Assembly (NCBI RefSeq): GCF_018596315.1
Contig: NZ_JAHEAG010000001.1
Location: 124,001-188,000 of the forward strand
DNA length: 64,000 nucleotides
Origin: Bradyrhizobium sp. SRL28
Lineage (GTDB): Bacteria; Pseudomonadota; Alphaproteobacteria; Rhizobiales; Xanthobacteraceae
Reading direction: 5' to 3'
The translations under genes and the position numbers were made by a program. Position 1 is the stretch's first letter; every line of letters begins with the position of its first letter. The notes beneath the pieces were generated by a model, which did not search any database, was not told the DNA's origin, and worked only from the letters and a program-made list of their open reading frames with translations. Positions 26,856-35,695 of this stretch are shown in pieces.

Positions 26856-26936
26856 GTCATTGCGAGGAGCGAAGCGACGAAGCAATCCACTCTTCCGTTG
26901 CGGCGCGATGGATTGCTTCGCTGCGCTCGCAATGAC
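26856..26936. repeat. REP-A palindromic repeat between paaB and paaC
   Basis: Left arm GTCATTGCGAGGAGCGAAGC at 26856 and right arm ending CTGCGCTCGCAATGAC at 26936 form an imperfect hairpin. It occupies most of the 116-base paaB-paaC gap inside the operon. Confidence 0.88.
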
Positions 26937-26944
26937 GGAAGGAC

Positions 26945-27232
26945 CTACATATGTCCGACTTCATCCGGCACATCGTAAAACGTCGGGTGCCGGTAGATCT
27001 TGGATTCCGCCGGCTCGAACATCATGCCCTTCTCGGAGGGATCGGACGCGGTGATCGCGCTCGACGGCACCACCCAGATCGAGAGCCCCTCGCCGCGGCG
27101 GGTATAGATGTCGCGCGCGGCCTGCAGCGCCAGGGTCGCGTCGGTCGAATGCAAGGAGCCGACATGCTTGTGCGCCAGCCCGTTGCGGCTGCGGATAAAG
27201 ACTTCCCAGAGCGGAATGTTCGGCGTTGCCAT
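26945..27232 (-). CDS. paaB: Phenylacetyl-CoA epoxidase subunit PaaB
   Basis: A 95-residue PaaB protein; PLWEVFIRSRNGLAHKHVGS at the N-terminus and IWVVPS are family hallmarks. PaaB bridges PaaAC heterodimers in the multicomponent epoxidase. ATG 27232 is used; a GTG directly upstream at 27235 is an alternative. It lies 11 bases after paaA. Length is normal for the family. Confidence 0.94.
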   Translation of the reverse strand: MATPNIPLWEVFIRSRNGLAHKHVGSLHSTDATLALQAARDIYTRRGEGLSIWVVPSSAITASDPSEKGMMFEPAESKIYRHPTFYDVPDEVGHM

Positions 27233-27243
27233 CACGGATCCCC

Positions 27244-28236
27244 CTACTCTGCGGCCTGCAAGGCCGACCGCTGCCTGCGCTTCTCCGCATAGGCCATCGC
27301 CGCCTCACGCACCCAGGCGCCATCCTCATGCGCCTTGCGCCGCGCGGCCAGGCGGTCGCGGTTGCAGGGGCCGTTGCCGGCCAAAACTTGTTTGAACTCT
27401 TCCCAATCGATCGCGCTGTATTCCCAGTTGCCCGCTTCGTTCTGCTTCATGCCGGGATCGGGAATTGTCAGGCCCAGGTACTGGGCCTGCGGCACCGTGG
27501 CGTCGACGAATTTTTGGCGCAGCTCGTCGTTGGAGAAACGCTTGATCTTCCACTTGGTCGAGGTGTCGCTGTGCTGGCTGGCCTGATCGGGCGGACCGAA
27601 CATCATCAGCACCGGCCACCACCAGCGGTTCAGCGCGTCCTGCGCCATCGCCTTCTGCTCGTCGGTGCCGCGGCACAGCGTCAGCATGATCTCAAAACCC
27701 TGGCGCTGATGGAAGGACTCTTCCTTGCAGACGCGGATCATCGCGCGCGCATAGGGGCCGTAGGAGCAACGGCACAGCGGGATCTGGTTCATGATGGCGG
27801 CGCCATCGACCAGCCAGCCGATCGTGCCGATGTCGGCCCAGGTCAGCGTCGGATAGTTGAAGATCGAGGAATACTTTGCCTTGCCGGCCAGCATCAGGTC
27901 GACGAGCTCCTCGCGCGACGTGCCGAGCGTCTCGGCCGCGGCGTAGAGATATAGCCCGTGTCCGCATTCGTCCTGAACTTTTGCCAGCAGCGCGGCCTTG
28001 CGGCGCAGCGATGGCGCGCGGGTGATCCAGTTGCCCTCGGGCAGCATGCCGACGATTTCGGAATGCGCGTGCTGGGAGATCTGCCGCGTCAGCGTTTTGC
28101 GGTAGGCCGCCGGCATCCAGTCGTTCGGCTCGATGCGTTCCTCGGCATCGATGCGAGCCTGAAACTGCGCGGCCCGCGCGGCGTCCTCAACGTTGCGGTC
28201 TTCGCCCTCGGACGAATTGAGCGCCTGCGTATACAT
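27244..28236 (-). CDS. paaA: Phenylacetyl-CoA epoxidase catalytic subunit PaaA
   Basis: A 330-residue catalytic oxygenase subunit that epoxidises the ring of phenylacetyl-CoA. The ferritin-like core carries di-iron ligand motifs, for example [11 protein letters not shown] and [13 protein letters not shown] 28236 follows AGGGAGG, a strong Shine-Dalgarno. It is first in the paaABCDE-I-K order, preceded by an AT-rich promoter region (28237-28311) and by paaX on the same strand. Confidence 0.95.
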   Translation of the reverse strand: MYTQALNSSEGEDRNVEDAARAAQFQARIDAEERIEPNDWMPAAYRKTLTRQISQHAHSEIVGMLPEGNWITRAPSLRRKAALLAKVQDECGHGLYLYAAAETLGTSREELVDLMLAGKAKYSSIFNYPTLTWADIGTIGWLVDGAAIMNQIPLCRCSYGPYARAMIRVCKEESFHQRQGFEIMLTLCRGTDEQKAMAQDALNRWWWPVLMMFGPPDQASQHSDTSTKWKIKRFSNDELRQKFVDATVPQAQYLGLTIPDPGMKQNEAGNWEYSAIDWEEFKQVLAGNGPCNRDRLAARRKAHEDGAWVREAAMAYAEKRRQRSALQAAE

Positions 28237-28263
28237 GGCGGACCTCCCTGAACTTGTTGGGAG

Positions 28264-28301
28264 GAAATATATAACAAAATTTTTGATATGCAATATATTT
28301 C
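28264..28301 (-). promoter_or_regulatory. Predicted paaA promoter with 9-bp inverted repeat (candidate PaaX operator)
   Basis: In a locally AT-rich stretch, GAAATATAT (28264-28272) and ATATATTTC (28293-28301) are perfect inverted repeats spaced 20 bases apart. On the minus strand a plausible -35 TTGCAT (28288-28293) and -10 TATATT (28266-28271) are 16 bases apart and overlap both arms. A repressor bound here would block transcription of paaA. PaaX is the likely binder because its gene is adjacent; the site does not obviously match the E. coli PaaX consensus. Confidence 0.5.
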
Positions 28302-28311
28302 TGTAACATAT

Positions 28312-29181
28312 CTACAGCCCATCGAACCGCTTGAGAAGTTCCGGCCCGGGCTTCGGCAGCGCTCCGCTTTCGTTGGAGGCGTTGCGATCAAGCCATTGTT
28401 CGGATGCGGGAAGTAGCCCCCGATAGATCTCGCCGCAGAGCGAGCGCGCTGCCCTCCCCGGCCAGTCCGACGGCAACAGCGCGGGCGGCAGCAAGGGATC
28501 GCGCAGCACGACGCGGCGGTAATGGTGGATCAGGAGGATCCGCGCGGTGAAGGCGTCCGCCTCCGTCAGCCGCTCGCCGCTGATGATCCAGCCGTGCAGC
28601 GGCTCGAAGGTTTTCATGAATTTCTGATAGGCGTCGGCGGTGCGATGCAGCGGCCAGCTTTCGCTGAGCAGGCGCCGGCCGCTGTCGTCCTCGGCGGAGA
28701 CTTCGAGGCGGATGGCGCCCGAGGCTTCCTTGGGGATAGGCACGCCCGAAGGCGCAACCCACACGCCCGGCAACGGACTGCCGAATCCTGCATTCTTCAG
28801 CGCCTCACGCGCGGCGTCACGATCGCCGCCATTGCCGATCAGCAGCAGCTCGAACCGGCCGGTCCAGTCGGAAGCCGGCGGGCCGTAGATGTGTTTCGTT
28901 GCGATATCAAAAGTTTGCCGCCCGCTCTGCACCAGACGGTAGAAGCTGTTGCGGCCGACTTTATTGCGTTCGAACCAGCCGTCGGCGGTCAGCCGCGACA
29001 TCGCAGTGCGTACCACGCTGGCGTCGATGTCCAGCTCCCCGAAGAACTCCAGCAACGTGCCGAGCCAGACCGAGCCGCCGCGCGGCACGATGGCATCGCC
29101 GAACACGGTGATGACGATCGAACCGGTGCGCGACGGTTCGCGCTTCAATTGCTTGATGATGCGGGCAAGCGGCGGCGGCAT
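28312..29181 (-). CDS. paaX: Phenylacetic acid degradation repressor PaaX
   Basis: A 289-residue PaaX-family repressor: N-terminal winged helix with SIVITVFGDAIVPRGG and the recognition region SVVRTAMSRLTADGW, then a Cas2-like central domain and a C-terminal domain with HHYRRVVLRDPLLP. Known PaaX proteins release DNA when phenylacetyl-CoA binds. Upstream of and on the same strand as paaA, with 75 bases between, it is expected to control the paa genes. Confidence 0.93.
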   Translation of the reverse strand: MPPPLARIIKQLKREPSRTGSIVITVFGDAIVPRGGSVWLGTLLEFFGELDIDASVVRTAMSRLTADGWFERNKVGRNSFYRLVQSGRQTFDIATKHIYGPPASDWTGRFELLLIGNGGDRDAAREALKNAGFGSPLPGVWVAPSGVPIPKEASGAIRLEVSAEDDSGRRLLSESWPLHRTADAYQKFMKTFEPLHGWIISGERLTEADAFTARILLIHHYRRVVLRDPLLPPALLPSDWPGRAARSLCGEIYRGLLPASEQWLDRNASNESGALPKPGPELLKRFDGL

Positions 29182-29238
29182 GCGTCAAGGCATAGCGCGT
29201 TTTCCGGGAGAGCGACAATCTCGGCAAGAGCCGGGCTT

Positions 29239-29341
29239 CATCCTTCGAGACGCGGCCAAGCGGCCGCTCCTCAGGATGAGGTCAAACCTTGGGAGGTCCT
29301 CATGGTGAGGAGCGCGGCAGAGCCGCGCGTCTCGAACCATG
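29239..29341. repeat. REP-B palindromic repeat
   Basis: Two hairpin halves, 29239-29281 (CATCCTTCGAGACGCGG to CCTCAGGATGAGG) and 29298-29341 (CCTCATGGTGAGGAGC to CTCGAACCATG), the same family as 13683 but in opposite orientation. It fills the gap between an alpha/beta hydrolase 3' end and the paaX 5' end. Confidence 0.85.
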
Positions 29342-29355
29342 GCCCGGAATGAGGT

Positions 29356-30126
29356 CTACCGATGCGGATTCGGATAAACCAGGCTGCGCCAGCCGCTTCG
29401 ATCGAACGGAGCCCATTCGCCTTCCGGCTGCGCCAGGCGGTCGGCGACCGCATAGACGGCGGCCGGATGATGGCCCATGCCGCAATGGCTGCTCTCGACC
29501 TCGATGCTCTCTGATGTCGCTGACGTCTTCTCCATGCAGCCTTGCCAGGCGCAGACGCCGTCGGTGCGGCTGAAGATCGCGGTGGTCGGCACCGGCGGCG
29601 TGCCGGACAGCGCTCCGCCGAAACGGGCGTCCTCTTCGTCGGCGCGGCGGCCGCTTGCCATCTCGTAGACGCGCCAGGCGTTGGTCGCCTTCGGTCCGGC
29701 GGCAAACGGGCTGCCGAGCGTGATCACCGAGCGCACGCGGTCCGGCATCATCTTGGCCAGCTGGCGCGCGTACAGACCGCCGAGGCTCCAGCCGACCAGC
29801 GAGACCTTGCGGCCGTGCATGTCGTTCAACTCGTGCACGAGATCGACCATCGCGTTCTGCACGCCGTGGCGCAGTCCGAGATTGCGGCCCTGGCGCCAGC
29901 CCGAGACCGCATAGCCGCGGCTCTTCAGGAAGCTGCGCAGCGGACGCGTGGAAGTGTCTGATGCAACAAGCCCGGGCAGCACCAGCACCGGATGACCATC
30001 GCCACGCGGCGCGAGGCTCAGGAGCGGCAATGCACCAAGAAACGCACCCAACTCGGAAATGGCTCGCCCCTCCAGAAACATCAGGGTTCTGGACGGCGGC
30101 GAAAGCGTCTGTGCAGCAACGGACAT
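29356..30126 (-). CDS. Alpha/beta hydrolase (esterase/lipase-like)
   Basis: A 256-residue serine hydrolase with nucleophile S114 in GWSLGG. It has a conserved HPVLVLPGLVASD block before it and VITLGSPFA after it. It is paralogous to the protein at 42784-43584: both share GDGHPVL, GRKVSLVGWSLGG, RSVITLGSPFA, SRTDG and YAVADRLAQ or WAVADRLAQ blocks. No signal peptide is seen. A lipid or polyester substrate is suggested only by the nearby storage-polymer genes. Confidence 0.82.
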   Translation of the reverse strand: MSVAAQTLSPPSRTLMFLEGRAISELGAFLGALPLLSLAPRGDGHPVLVLPGLVASDTSTRPLRSFLKSRGYAVSGWRQGRNLGLRHGVQNAMVDLVHELNDMHGRKVSLVGWSLGGLYARQLAKMMPDRVRSVITLGSPFAAGPKATNAWRVYEMASGRRADEEDARFGGALSGTPPVPTTAIFSRTDGVCAWQGCMEKTSATSESIEVESSHCGMGHHPAAVYAVADRLAQPEGEWAPFDRSGWRSLVYPNPHR

Positions 30127-30315
30127 TATGTCTCCTCTCGGGTCGGCCCCTTACGTCGCGGCAGCCGGCCACTGGTTCAGTTAAGTAGACGCAGACGCAG
30201 CAGAATCGTTCCGCAGCGCAACATGGCTCCATAAAAAGCTAAGGAACCGGTTTTGCTCTTGCAAGCGGGCGAGATCACACTTGGGATAACTAAAAGCGTT
30301 GACGTGATTAAATAG

Positions 30316-31599
30316 TCACAACAGCCGCAGCAGATACTCGAGGGTGTACAACGCCAGCCCCGCAAGCCCGCCGATCAGCGAGCCGTTGAAGCGGATGTAT
30401 TGCAGGTCGCGGCCGATGTTGATTTCGATCAGCGAGATCAACTGCCCCATGTCCCATGACTTCACCTGGTCGGAGATGAACGTCGAGACGCCGCTCTTCT
30501 GTTCAGCGACGACCGTTCGCAGCACGGCAACCAGGCCCTGGTTGATTTCGGCGCGTAGTTCGGCGTCGCCGGCCAGCGCCTCGCCTGCCGTCACGAACAT
30601 GCGCACCAGATATTGCTCCAGCACCTGCGTCTCGCCCGACGCGCTGCGCTCGAAGAAGGTGCGCGCATTCTCCCAGATGTGACGCGCCAGGCTGGTCAGT
30701 TCGGGCCGCGCCAAGAGATCGCGCTTCAGGCCCTGGATGCGCTCGGCATAGACCGGATCGGTGCCGAGCCGGTCGACGAAGGTCAGCACCATGCGGTCGA
30801 ACTCGCCGCGAAACGGATGCGCGGGATCGTTGCGGACTTCCTCGAAGAACGCGCTAGCTGATGCCACGATCTTGTTCACGAGAAATTTGTCGGCGCGATA
30901 AAGTTTTAGAAGCGTCGGCAATTCGGCGCGGATCTTTTCGCGGATCATCGCCATGGTCTCGGCCTGCGTCATCGTTTGATGCACGCCGCGCAGGAGATCG
31001 TCGAGCAGCCCCTGATGCCGGCCCTCCTTCACGAACGCCCGCAGCGTTCCGGCGGCAAGCGGCGCCAGATCGATCGCCATTAGTTGCGCGGTGATGCGGC
31101 GGCTGACGAAGGTCATCAGGCCAGAGTTCTCGGTCGCGGCGACCGCCTCAGGCAACAGCCGCAGCGCAAAGCGCGCAAGATCCTCGCTGCGCTTGCGGTC
31201 GCGCAGCCAGTCGGCGATAAACGAGCCGAAATCGATCTGCCGCAGCTTGGCTTCGACGGGGGCAGATTCGAGGAAATGCACCTCGATGAATTCGCCGAGC
31301 TTTTCGGCGATGCGGTGCTGGTTGCTCTGGATAATTGCCGTGTGCGGGATCGGCAGTCCCAGCGGCCTTTTGAAGAGGGCTACCACCGCGTACCAGTCGG
31401 CGAGGCCGCCGATGGTGGCGGCCTCGGCAAAGGCCGCGATGAAGCCGAACGCCGGATGCATCGGCACCAACGCCTTCGCGCCGAGGAAGATGGCAAATGT
31501 TGCTACCAGCACCAGCGTCGCCAGCAACTTCACGCGCCGCAGCTCGGCGGCGCGGGCGGCGTCGGCGGGAGTGTCGATGAAGGTGGCGGGAAGGGTCAT
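30316..31599 (-). CDS. DUF445 family membrane protein
   Basis: A 427-residue DUF445 (YjiN-like) protein. The early hydrophobic helix and the block AAFAEAATIGGLADWYAVVA with ALFKRPLGLPIPHTAIIQ are diagnostic. A long helical middle follows, and a C-terminal hydrophobic segment near residue 410 (SLIGGLAGLALYTLEY) anchors it. Function is unknown. It lies alone, between a hydrolase and a REP-A repeat; the 189-base gap downstream shows no gene. Confidence 0.85.
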   Translation of the reverse strand: MTLPATFIDTPADAARAAELRRVKLLATLVLVATFAIFLGAKALVPMHPAFGFIAAFAEAATIGGLADWYAVVALFKRPLGLPIPHTAIIQSNQHRIAEKLGEFIEVHFLESAPVEAKLRQIDFGSFIADWLRDRKRSEDLARFALRLLPEAVAATENSGLMTFVSRRITAQLMAIDLAPLAAGTLRAFVKEGRHQGLLDDLLRGVHQTMTQAETMAMIREKIRAELPTLLKLYRADKFLVNKIVASASAFFEEVRNDPAHPFRGEFDRMVLTFVDRLGTDPVYAERIQGLKRDLLARPELTSLARHIWENARTFFERSASGETQVLEQYLVRMFVTAGEALAGDAELRAEINQGLVAVLRTVVAEQKSGVSTFISDQVKSWDMGQLISLIEINIGRDLQYIRFNGSLIGGLAGLALYTLEYLLRLL

Positions 31600-31641
31600 G
31601 ACGGCTTTCGAAGAAGATTCGCGCCCGTGTCAGCCTATCCC

Positions 31642-31723
31642 GTCATTGCGAGCGCAGCGAAGCAATCCATCTCACCGCGGATGGAAAGATGGATTGCGTC
31701 GTCGCTTCGCTCCTCGCAATGAC
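31642..31723. repeat. REP-A palindromic repeat
   Basis: Left arm GTCATTGCGAGCGCAGCGAA at 31642 and right arm ending GCTCCTCGCAATGAC at 31723 form an imperfect hairpin between the DUF445 start and the phasin terminator. Confidence 0.88.
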
Positions 31724-31761
31724 GGAGGAGGATGCAACGTTGATCTATGAAGAGACCCGAC

Positions 31762-31795
31762 AAAAAGAAAGCCCGCCAAAGCGGGCCTTCGAAAA
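31762..31795 (-). terminator. Rho-independent terminator of the phasin gene
   Basis: On the minus strand GGCCCGCTTTGGCGGGC forms a GC-rich stem with a short loop and is followed by TTTCTTTTTG. It lies 24 bases after the phasin stop codon. This is a textbook intrinsic terminator and suggests a strongly transcribed monocistronic gene. Confidence 0.88.
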
Positions 31796-31818
31796 TGCAG
31801 TTGTCAGGCGGATCGCGT

Positions 31819-32295
31819 TCAGGCGGTCTTGGAGTAGACCTTGGCGAAGTTGTCCTGCGCGTTCTTGGCACCCTCGGTGACGAGCTTGCCGAGATATTCG
31901 GTCGTGGCCTTCGCCCGCGAGACGAACACTTCGCCACGCGCACGGGCCAGGTCCGACTGGATCTGGGCGGCTTCGCTCAGCGACTTGGCCGAAGCGAGCT
32001 TGTCGATGCCGGCGAAGAACGCTTCCGCGTCCTGATAGAACGCCTGCTGGATGTTGCGGCTGATCTTGGCAGCCTCGGAAACCGAACCGGCAACGGCGGT
32101 CTCGATGGCGGCGGTGACCTTCTCGGAGCCGGCATGCATGTCGGCGGCGCGAACCTTGGCGGTCTCGGCCTGCTTCTTCACGAACTCACGGGCAGCTTCC
32201 GGAACTTCCAGGTTCTGGAGCTTGGTGAACGCCTCGGTGACGGGCGCGAAGGCTTCCTTGACGGTGTTCAGCACGGAATTGGTTTCGGTGGTCAT
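31819..32295 (-). CDS. Phasin family protein
   Basis: A 158-residue, mostly helical phasin that would coat polyhydroxyalkanoate granules. The sequence around FTKLQNLEVPEAAREFVKKQ and the C-terminal half AKSLSEAAQIQSDLARA match rhizobial phasins. ATG 32295 with GGAGAG upstream is the start; an in-frame codon at 32310 is less likely. A candidate promoter with a palindrome lies upstream (32371-32404) and a terminator follows. The PHA synthase genes are 0.8-2.3 kb away on the same strand. Confidence 0.9.
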   Translation of the reverse strand: MTTETNSVLNTVKEAFAPVTEAFTKLQNLEVPEAAREFVKKQAETAKVRAADMHAGSEKVTAAIETAVAGSVSEAAKISRNIQQAFYQDAEAFFAGIDKLASAKSLSEAAQIQSDLARARGEVFVSRAKATTEYLGKLVTEGAKNAQDNFAKVYSKTA

Positions 32296-32370
32296 TGGGG
32301 GTCTCTCCATCCTCAGGTTTGAGCTATGGGCTCACCCCGTCCGGATTGGCCCGGGGCGAGATCGTTGTGC

Positions 32371-32404
32371 CATAGTTAATGGTGCGACGCAACATCAATG
32401 TTGC
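32371..32404 (-). promoter_or_regulatory. Predicted phasin promoter with palindromic operator
   Basis: The 16-base palindrome GCAACATCAATGTTGC (32389-32404, two 7-base arms and a 2-base centre) overlaps a candidate minus-strand -35 TTGATG (32393-32398), 16 bases from a -10 ACTATG (32371-32376). The string TAACTATGGCAC around the -10 recurs upstream of the phaE-like gene. A PhaR-type repressor responding to polymer is the natural candidate binder; no phaR gene is in the window. Confidence 0.5.
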
Positions 32405-32555
32405 AGCGCGATATCACAAATCTGTGAATTGATGGATGGATGGGCGCCTTGCCCACTGAACCGGCAAAAGTTCCACTTTAGTCTAATGCCGGAGCCGCCC
32501 CTCTAGTTTGCATGGGGTTGTTTTGCGAGTTTTTGTCCGGGCGGTGTCCGGCCGG

Positions 32556-33149
32556 TCAGTGCTGGACCGCCCCCGGCAGCCCATAGGCTTCCATCTGTGC
32601 CCGCACCTGCGCCACATTATGCCCGAGCACGACGATGTCGTGCTTCTTGCCATCGACGTCCCGGACGTGGTCCCGCAGCAGGGCCTCGGCCTTGAAGCCG
32701 AGGCTTTCGAACAGGGCGATCGCCGCCTGCTGGTCGACCGTCATCTGCACCGACAGCTTTTCCAGCCCGGCCCCCAAGGCCAGCGCGAAGGTCTCCTGGG
32801 ACAGCGCCCGGCCGACGCCCTGCCCGCGGACATCCTGCGACACCACCATCCGGATCTCGCCGACATGGGGCGACCAGGAATGCGGATCGCGCACCAGCGT
32901 GCCGCAGCCGACCACCGCCCCGCCCTTGATCGCCACCAGGCTCACGATCGCACCGCGCTCGATCTCGTTGATCCAGGCCGACAGCACCTTTGGCTGGCTG
33001 ATGTTGCGCGGCAGGAACAGCAGGTCATGCGTCGGGAGCTTTTGCGCAAAAGCCAGCACCGCGGCCTCGTCGCTGCGCGCCATCAGGCGAAATTCGATGT
33101 CGCCGGCGTCGGTCTTGACGTGGCGCGGATAGGAACGTGTCTCGCTCAT
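32556..33149 (-). CDS. GNAT family N-acetyltransferase coupled to PHA synthase
   Basis: A 197-residue GNAT-fold protein. The acetyl-CoA loop is seen as VSQDVRGQGVGRAL (motif A, R/QxxGxG/A) and the C-terminal strand follows after ALFESLGFKAEA. Its ATG overlaps the phaC stop as ATGA, so it is translated together with the PHA synthase. The acceptor substrate is unknown; the coupling suggests a role in storage polymer or acyl-CoA metabolism (inference). Confidence 0.85.
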   Translation of the reverse strand: MSETRSYPRHVKTDAGDIEFRLMARSDEAAVLAFAQKLPTHDLLFLPRNISQPKVLSAWINEIERGAIVSLVAIKGGAVVGCGTLVRDPHSWSPHVGEIRMVVSQDVRGQGVGRALSQETFALALGAGLEKLSVQMTVDQQAAIALFESLGFKAEALLRDHVRDVDGKKHDIVVLGHNVAQVRAQMEAYGLPGAVQH

Positions 33150-34228
33150 GTTGATCTCTTACCTAGCCAGGAGTCCAGTTTCGGCCATAGCCGTTTGATC
33201 GCGTTGGCACCGGCGACGAGGCTGACGTGACCGCCCTTGAGCATCACCTCTTCCTTGTCCGTTGAGCCGACCTTGGCGATCAGATGTTTTGCCGCGTCAT
33301 ACGGCACGATGTGATCGTGCTCGGCGACCGCATGCAGGATCGGCACTTTGATCCTGGAAATATCGGCCGCGCGTCCGCCGACGGTCATGGTGTCGTTGAA
33401 CAGCTTGTTGTCCCACATCAGGTCCTTGGTAATAGTGCGAAAGTACTCGCCGGCCAGCGGCAAGGTGTCCGTGCCCCAGCGATCCATCATCCGGTAGGCC
33501 TTGACGTATTCGTCGTTCCAGATGTTCTCCCACAATTGCACCTGGCTGACCGCGCGCGACGCCGGCCGCAGCATCTCGAATGAGGACAGGATCATTTCCG
33601 GTGGCACGTTGCCGACGCTGTCGACGAGGCGATCGACATCGAAATAGCGCCGGTCGGAGAAATTCGAAAACAGCTTCATCTCGCGGAAATCGATCGGCGT
33701 GGTGAAGCAGATCAGGTTCTTCATCGGCCCGTCGTTGAAGATCGAGCCGTACAACAGCGACAGCACGCCGCCGAAGCAGTAGCCGATCACGTTGACGTCT
33801 TGCTCGCCGGAATCCTGCTGCACGCGACGGACGCAATCCGGGATGAAGTCGAGGACGTAGTCCTCCATCCCGAGGCTTTTTTCTTCCGGCTTCGGCGCGG
33901 TCCAGTCCAGCATGTAAACGTCGTAGCCGCGCTTCAGGAGAAACTCGATAAAGCTCTGGCCCGGCACCATGTCGAGGATGTAGCCGCGGTTGGTGGTCGC
34001 CATCACAATCAGGATCGGAATGCGGTAGATTTCATCCGCGATCGGCCGGTAGTGATAGAGGTTCATGGTGCCGCGGACGGCGAGAATGTCCTTTGGCGTC
34101 GAGCCGAGCGCTGGGCCCGATGAAGCAATGTATTCGACGCCCTTGATACTGCGCTGGATCGCGCGCTGCACTTCGGACTGGACCCGCTCCGAGATGGAGG
34201 CGAGATCGAGGCCTGCGGGAGCGTTCAT
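33146..34228 (-). CDS. phaC: Polyhydroxyalkanoate synthase, class III-type PhaC
   Basis: A 360-residue PHA synthase, the length of class III rather than class I enzymes (about 570-600). The lipase-like box GYCFGG holds nucleophile C151; D305 in EHDHIVP and H334 in GGHVSLVAG complete the triad. It polymerises hydroxyacyl-CoA at the granule surface. The start overlaps the PhaE-like gene as ATGA and the stop overlaps the GNAT gene as ATGA, giving a tightly coupled three-gene unit. Confidence 0.92.
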   Translation of the reverse strand: MNAPAGLDLASISERVQSEVQRAIQRSIKGVEYIASSGPALGSTPKDILAVRGTMNLYHYRPIADEIYRIPILIVMATTNRGYILDMVPGQSFIEFLLKRGYDVYMLDWTAPKPEEKSLGMEDYVLDFIPDCVRRVQQDSGEQDVNVIGYCFGGVLSLLYGSIFNDGPMKNLICFTTPIDFREMKLFSNFSDRRYFDVDRLVDSVGNVPPEMILSSFEMLRPASRAVSQVQLWENIWNDEYVKAYRMMDRWGTDTLPLAGEYFRTITKDLMWDNKLFNDTMTVGGRAADISRIKVPILHAVAEHDHIVPYDAAKHLIAKVGSTDKEEVMLKGGHVSLVAGANAIKRLWPKLDSWLGKRST

Positions 34229-34605
34229 TTTTGCCCTCCCTCCGGTGGCGGAGTTTTGGTGCGCGGCGGCCGCGGCGTGCCAAGACCGCTGTCCGGTGAC
34301 AGCGAGTTATGATGCACCTGATGCAGCATCGCCTTGATCTCGTTGAGCTGGCCTTCGATCGACTGCAGCCGCTCGGCCATCCCAACCATCTGCGCCCGGC
34401 TCGGCAGATTCATCGCGAGCAGATATTTCTCCATCAGCTCGCCCAGCTGCTTCTGCGCGCCCGCCGATACGCCGCCGACCTGATTCATCACCTTGGAGAA
34501 TTCAGGCGACGCCATCGCCTGGTTGGCGAAGGAGTTGAACCCCTTTTCCATCTCCCCGAGCATGGTCTGCCAGATCACGGCAGGATCGTTGCCTTTGTCG
34601 GCCAT
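34225..34605 (-). CDS. Short PhaE-like PHA synthase subunit
   Basis: A 126-residue protein. The segment KYLLAMNLPSRAQMVGMAER followed by a helix LQSIEGQLNEIKAML resembles the C-terminal end of PhaE, where a leucine-proline-serine/threonine-arginine motif precedes a coiled coil. Normal PhaE is about 300 residues or more, so this is a strongly shortened form or a related regulator. ATG 34605 has AGGGAGAGGG upstream. It overlaps phaC by 4 bases, the usual phaE-phaC relation. The proline-rich C-terminus is probably disordered. Confidence 0.7.
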   Translation of the reverse strand: MADKGNDPAVIWQTMLGEMEKGFNSFANQAMASPEFSKVMNQVGGVSAGAQKQLGELMEKYLLAMNLPSRAQMVGMAERLQSIEGQLNEIKAMLHQVHHNSLSPDSGLGTPRPPRTKTPPPEGGQK

Positions 34606-34707
34606 AGGCGCCCTCTCCCTCACGGTTACGAGCGCTTGTCACGCTTCGCTTGTATTTGGCCCCATACCACACCGTTGCGGCGGGCCGGTCAACCGCCGCA
34701 AAGCCTT

Positions 34708-34757
34708 CTGCGGTGCAGGAAACCGTGCCATAGTTACTCAAAGCTCAGGTCACCCAA
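34708..34757 (-). promoter_or_regulatory. Predicted phaE-phaC promoter with CTGC-N3-GCAG site
   Basis: On the minus strand a -35 TTGGGT (34752-34757) lies 17 bases from a -10 ACTATG (34729-34734). About ten bases downstream, CTGCGGTGCAG (34708-34718) is a perfect CTGC-N3-GCAG palindrome, the type reported as the PhaR operator in Paracoccus. The 12-mer TAACTATGGCAC is shared with the phasin promoter. The divergent hydrolase start at 34774 shares this region. Confidence 0.5.
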
Positions 34758-34773
34758 GGGAAGACAAAACGCG

Positions 34774-35688
<915 letters not shown>

Positions 35689-35695
35689 GCTCTCT

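Noticed and set aside
29239..29341. CRISPR-like repeat arrays
   Set aside because: The palindromic repeats are dispersed, of unequal spacing and not arranged as direct repeats with unique spacers; no cas genes are present.
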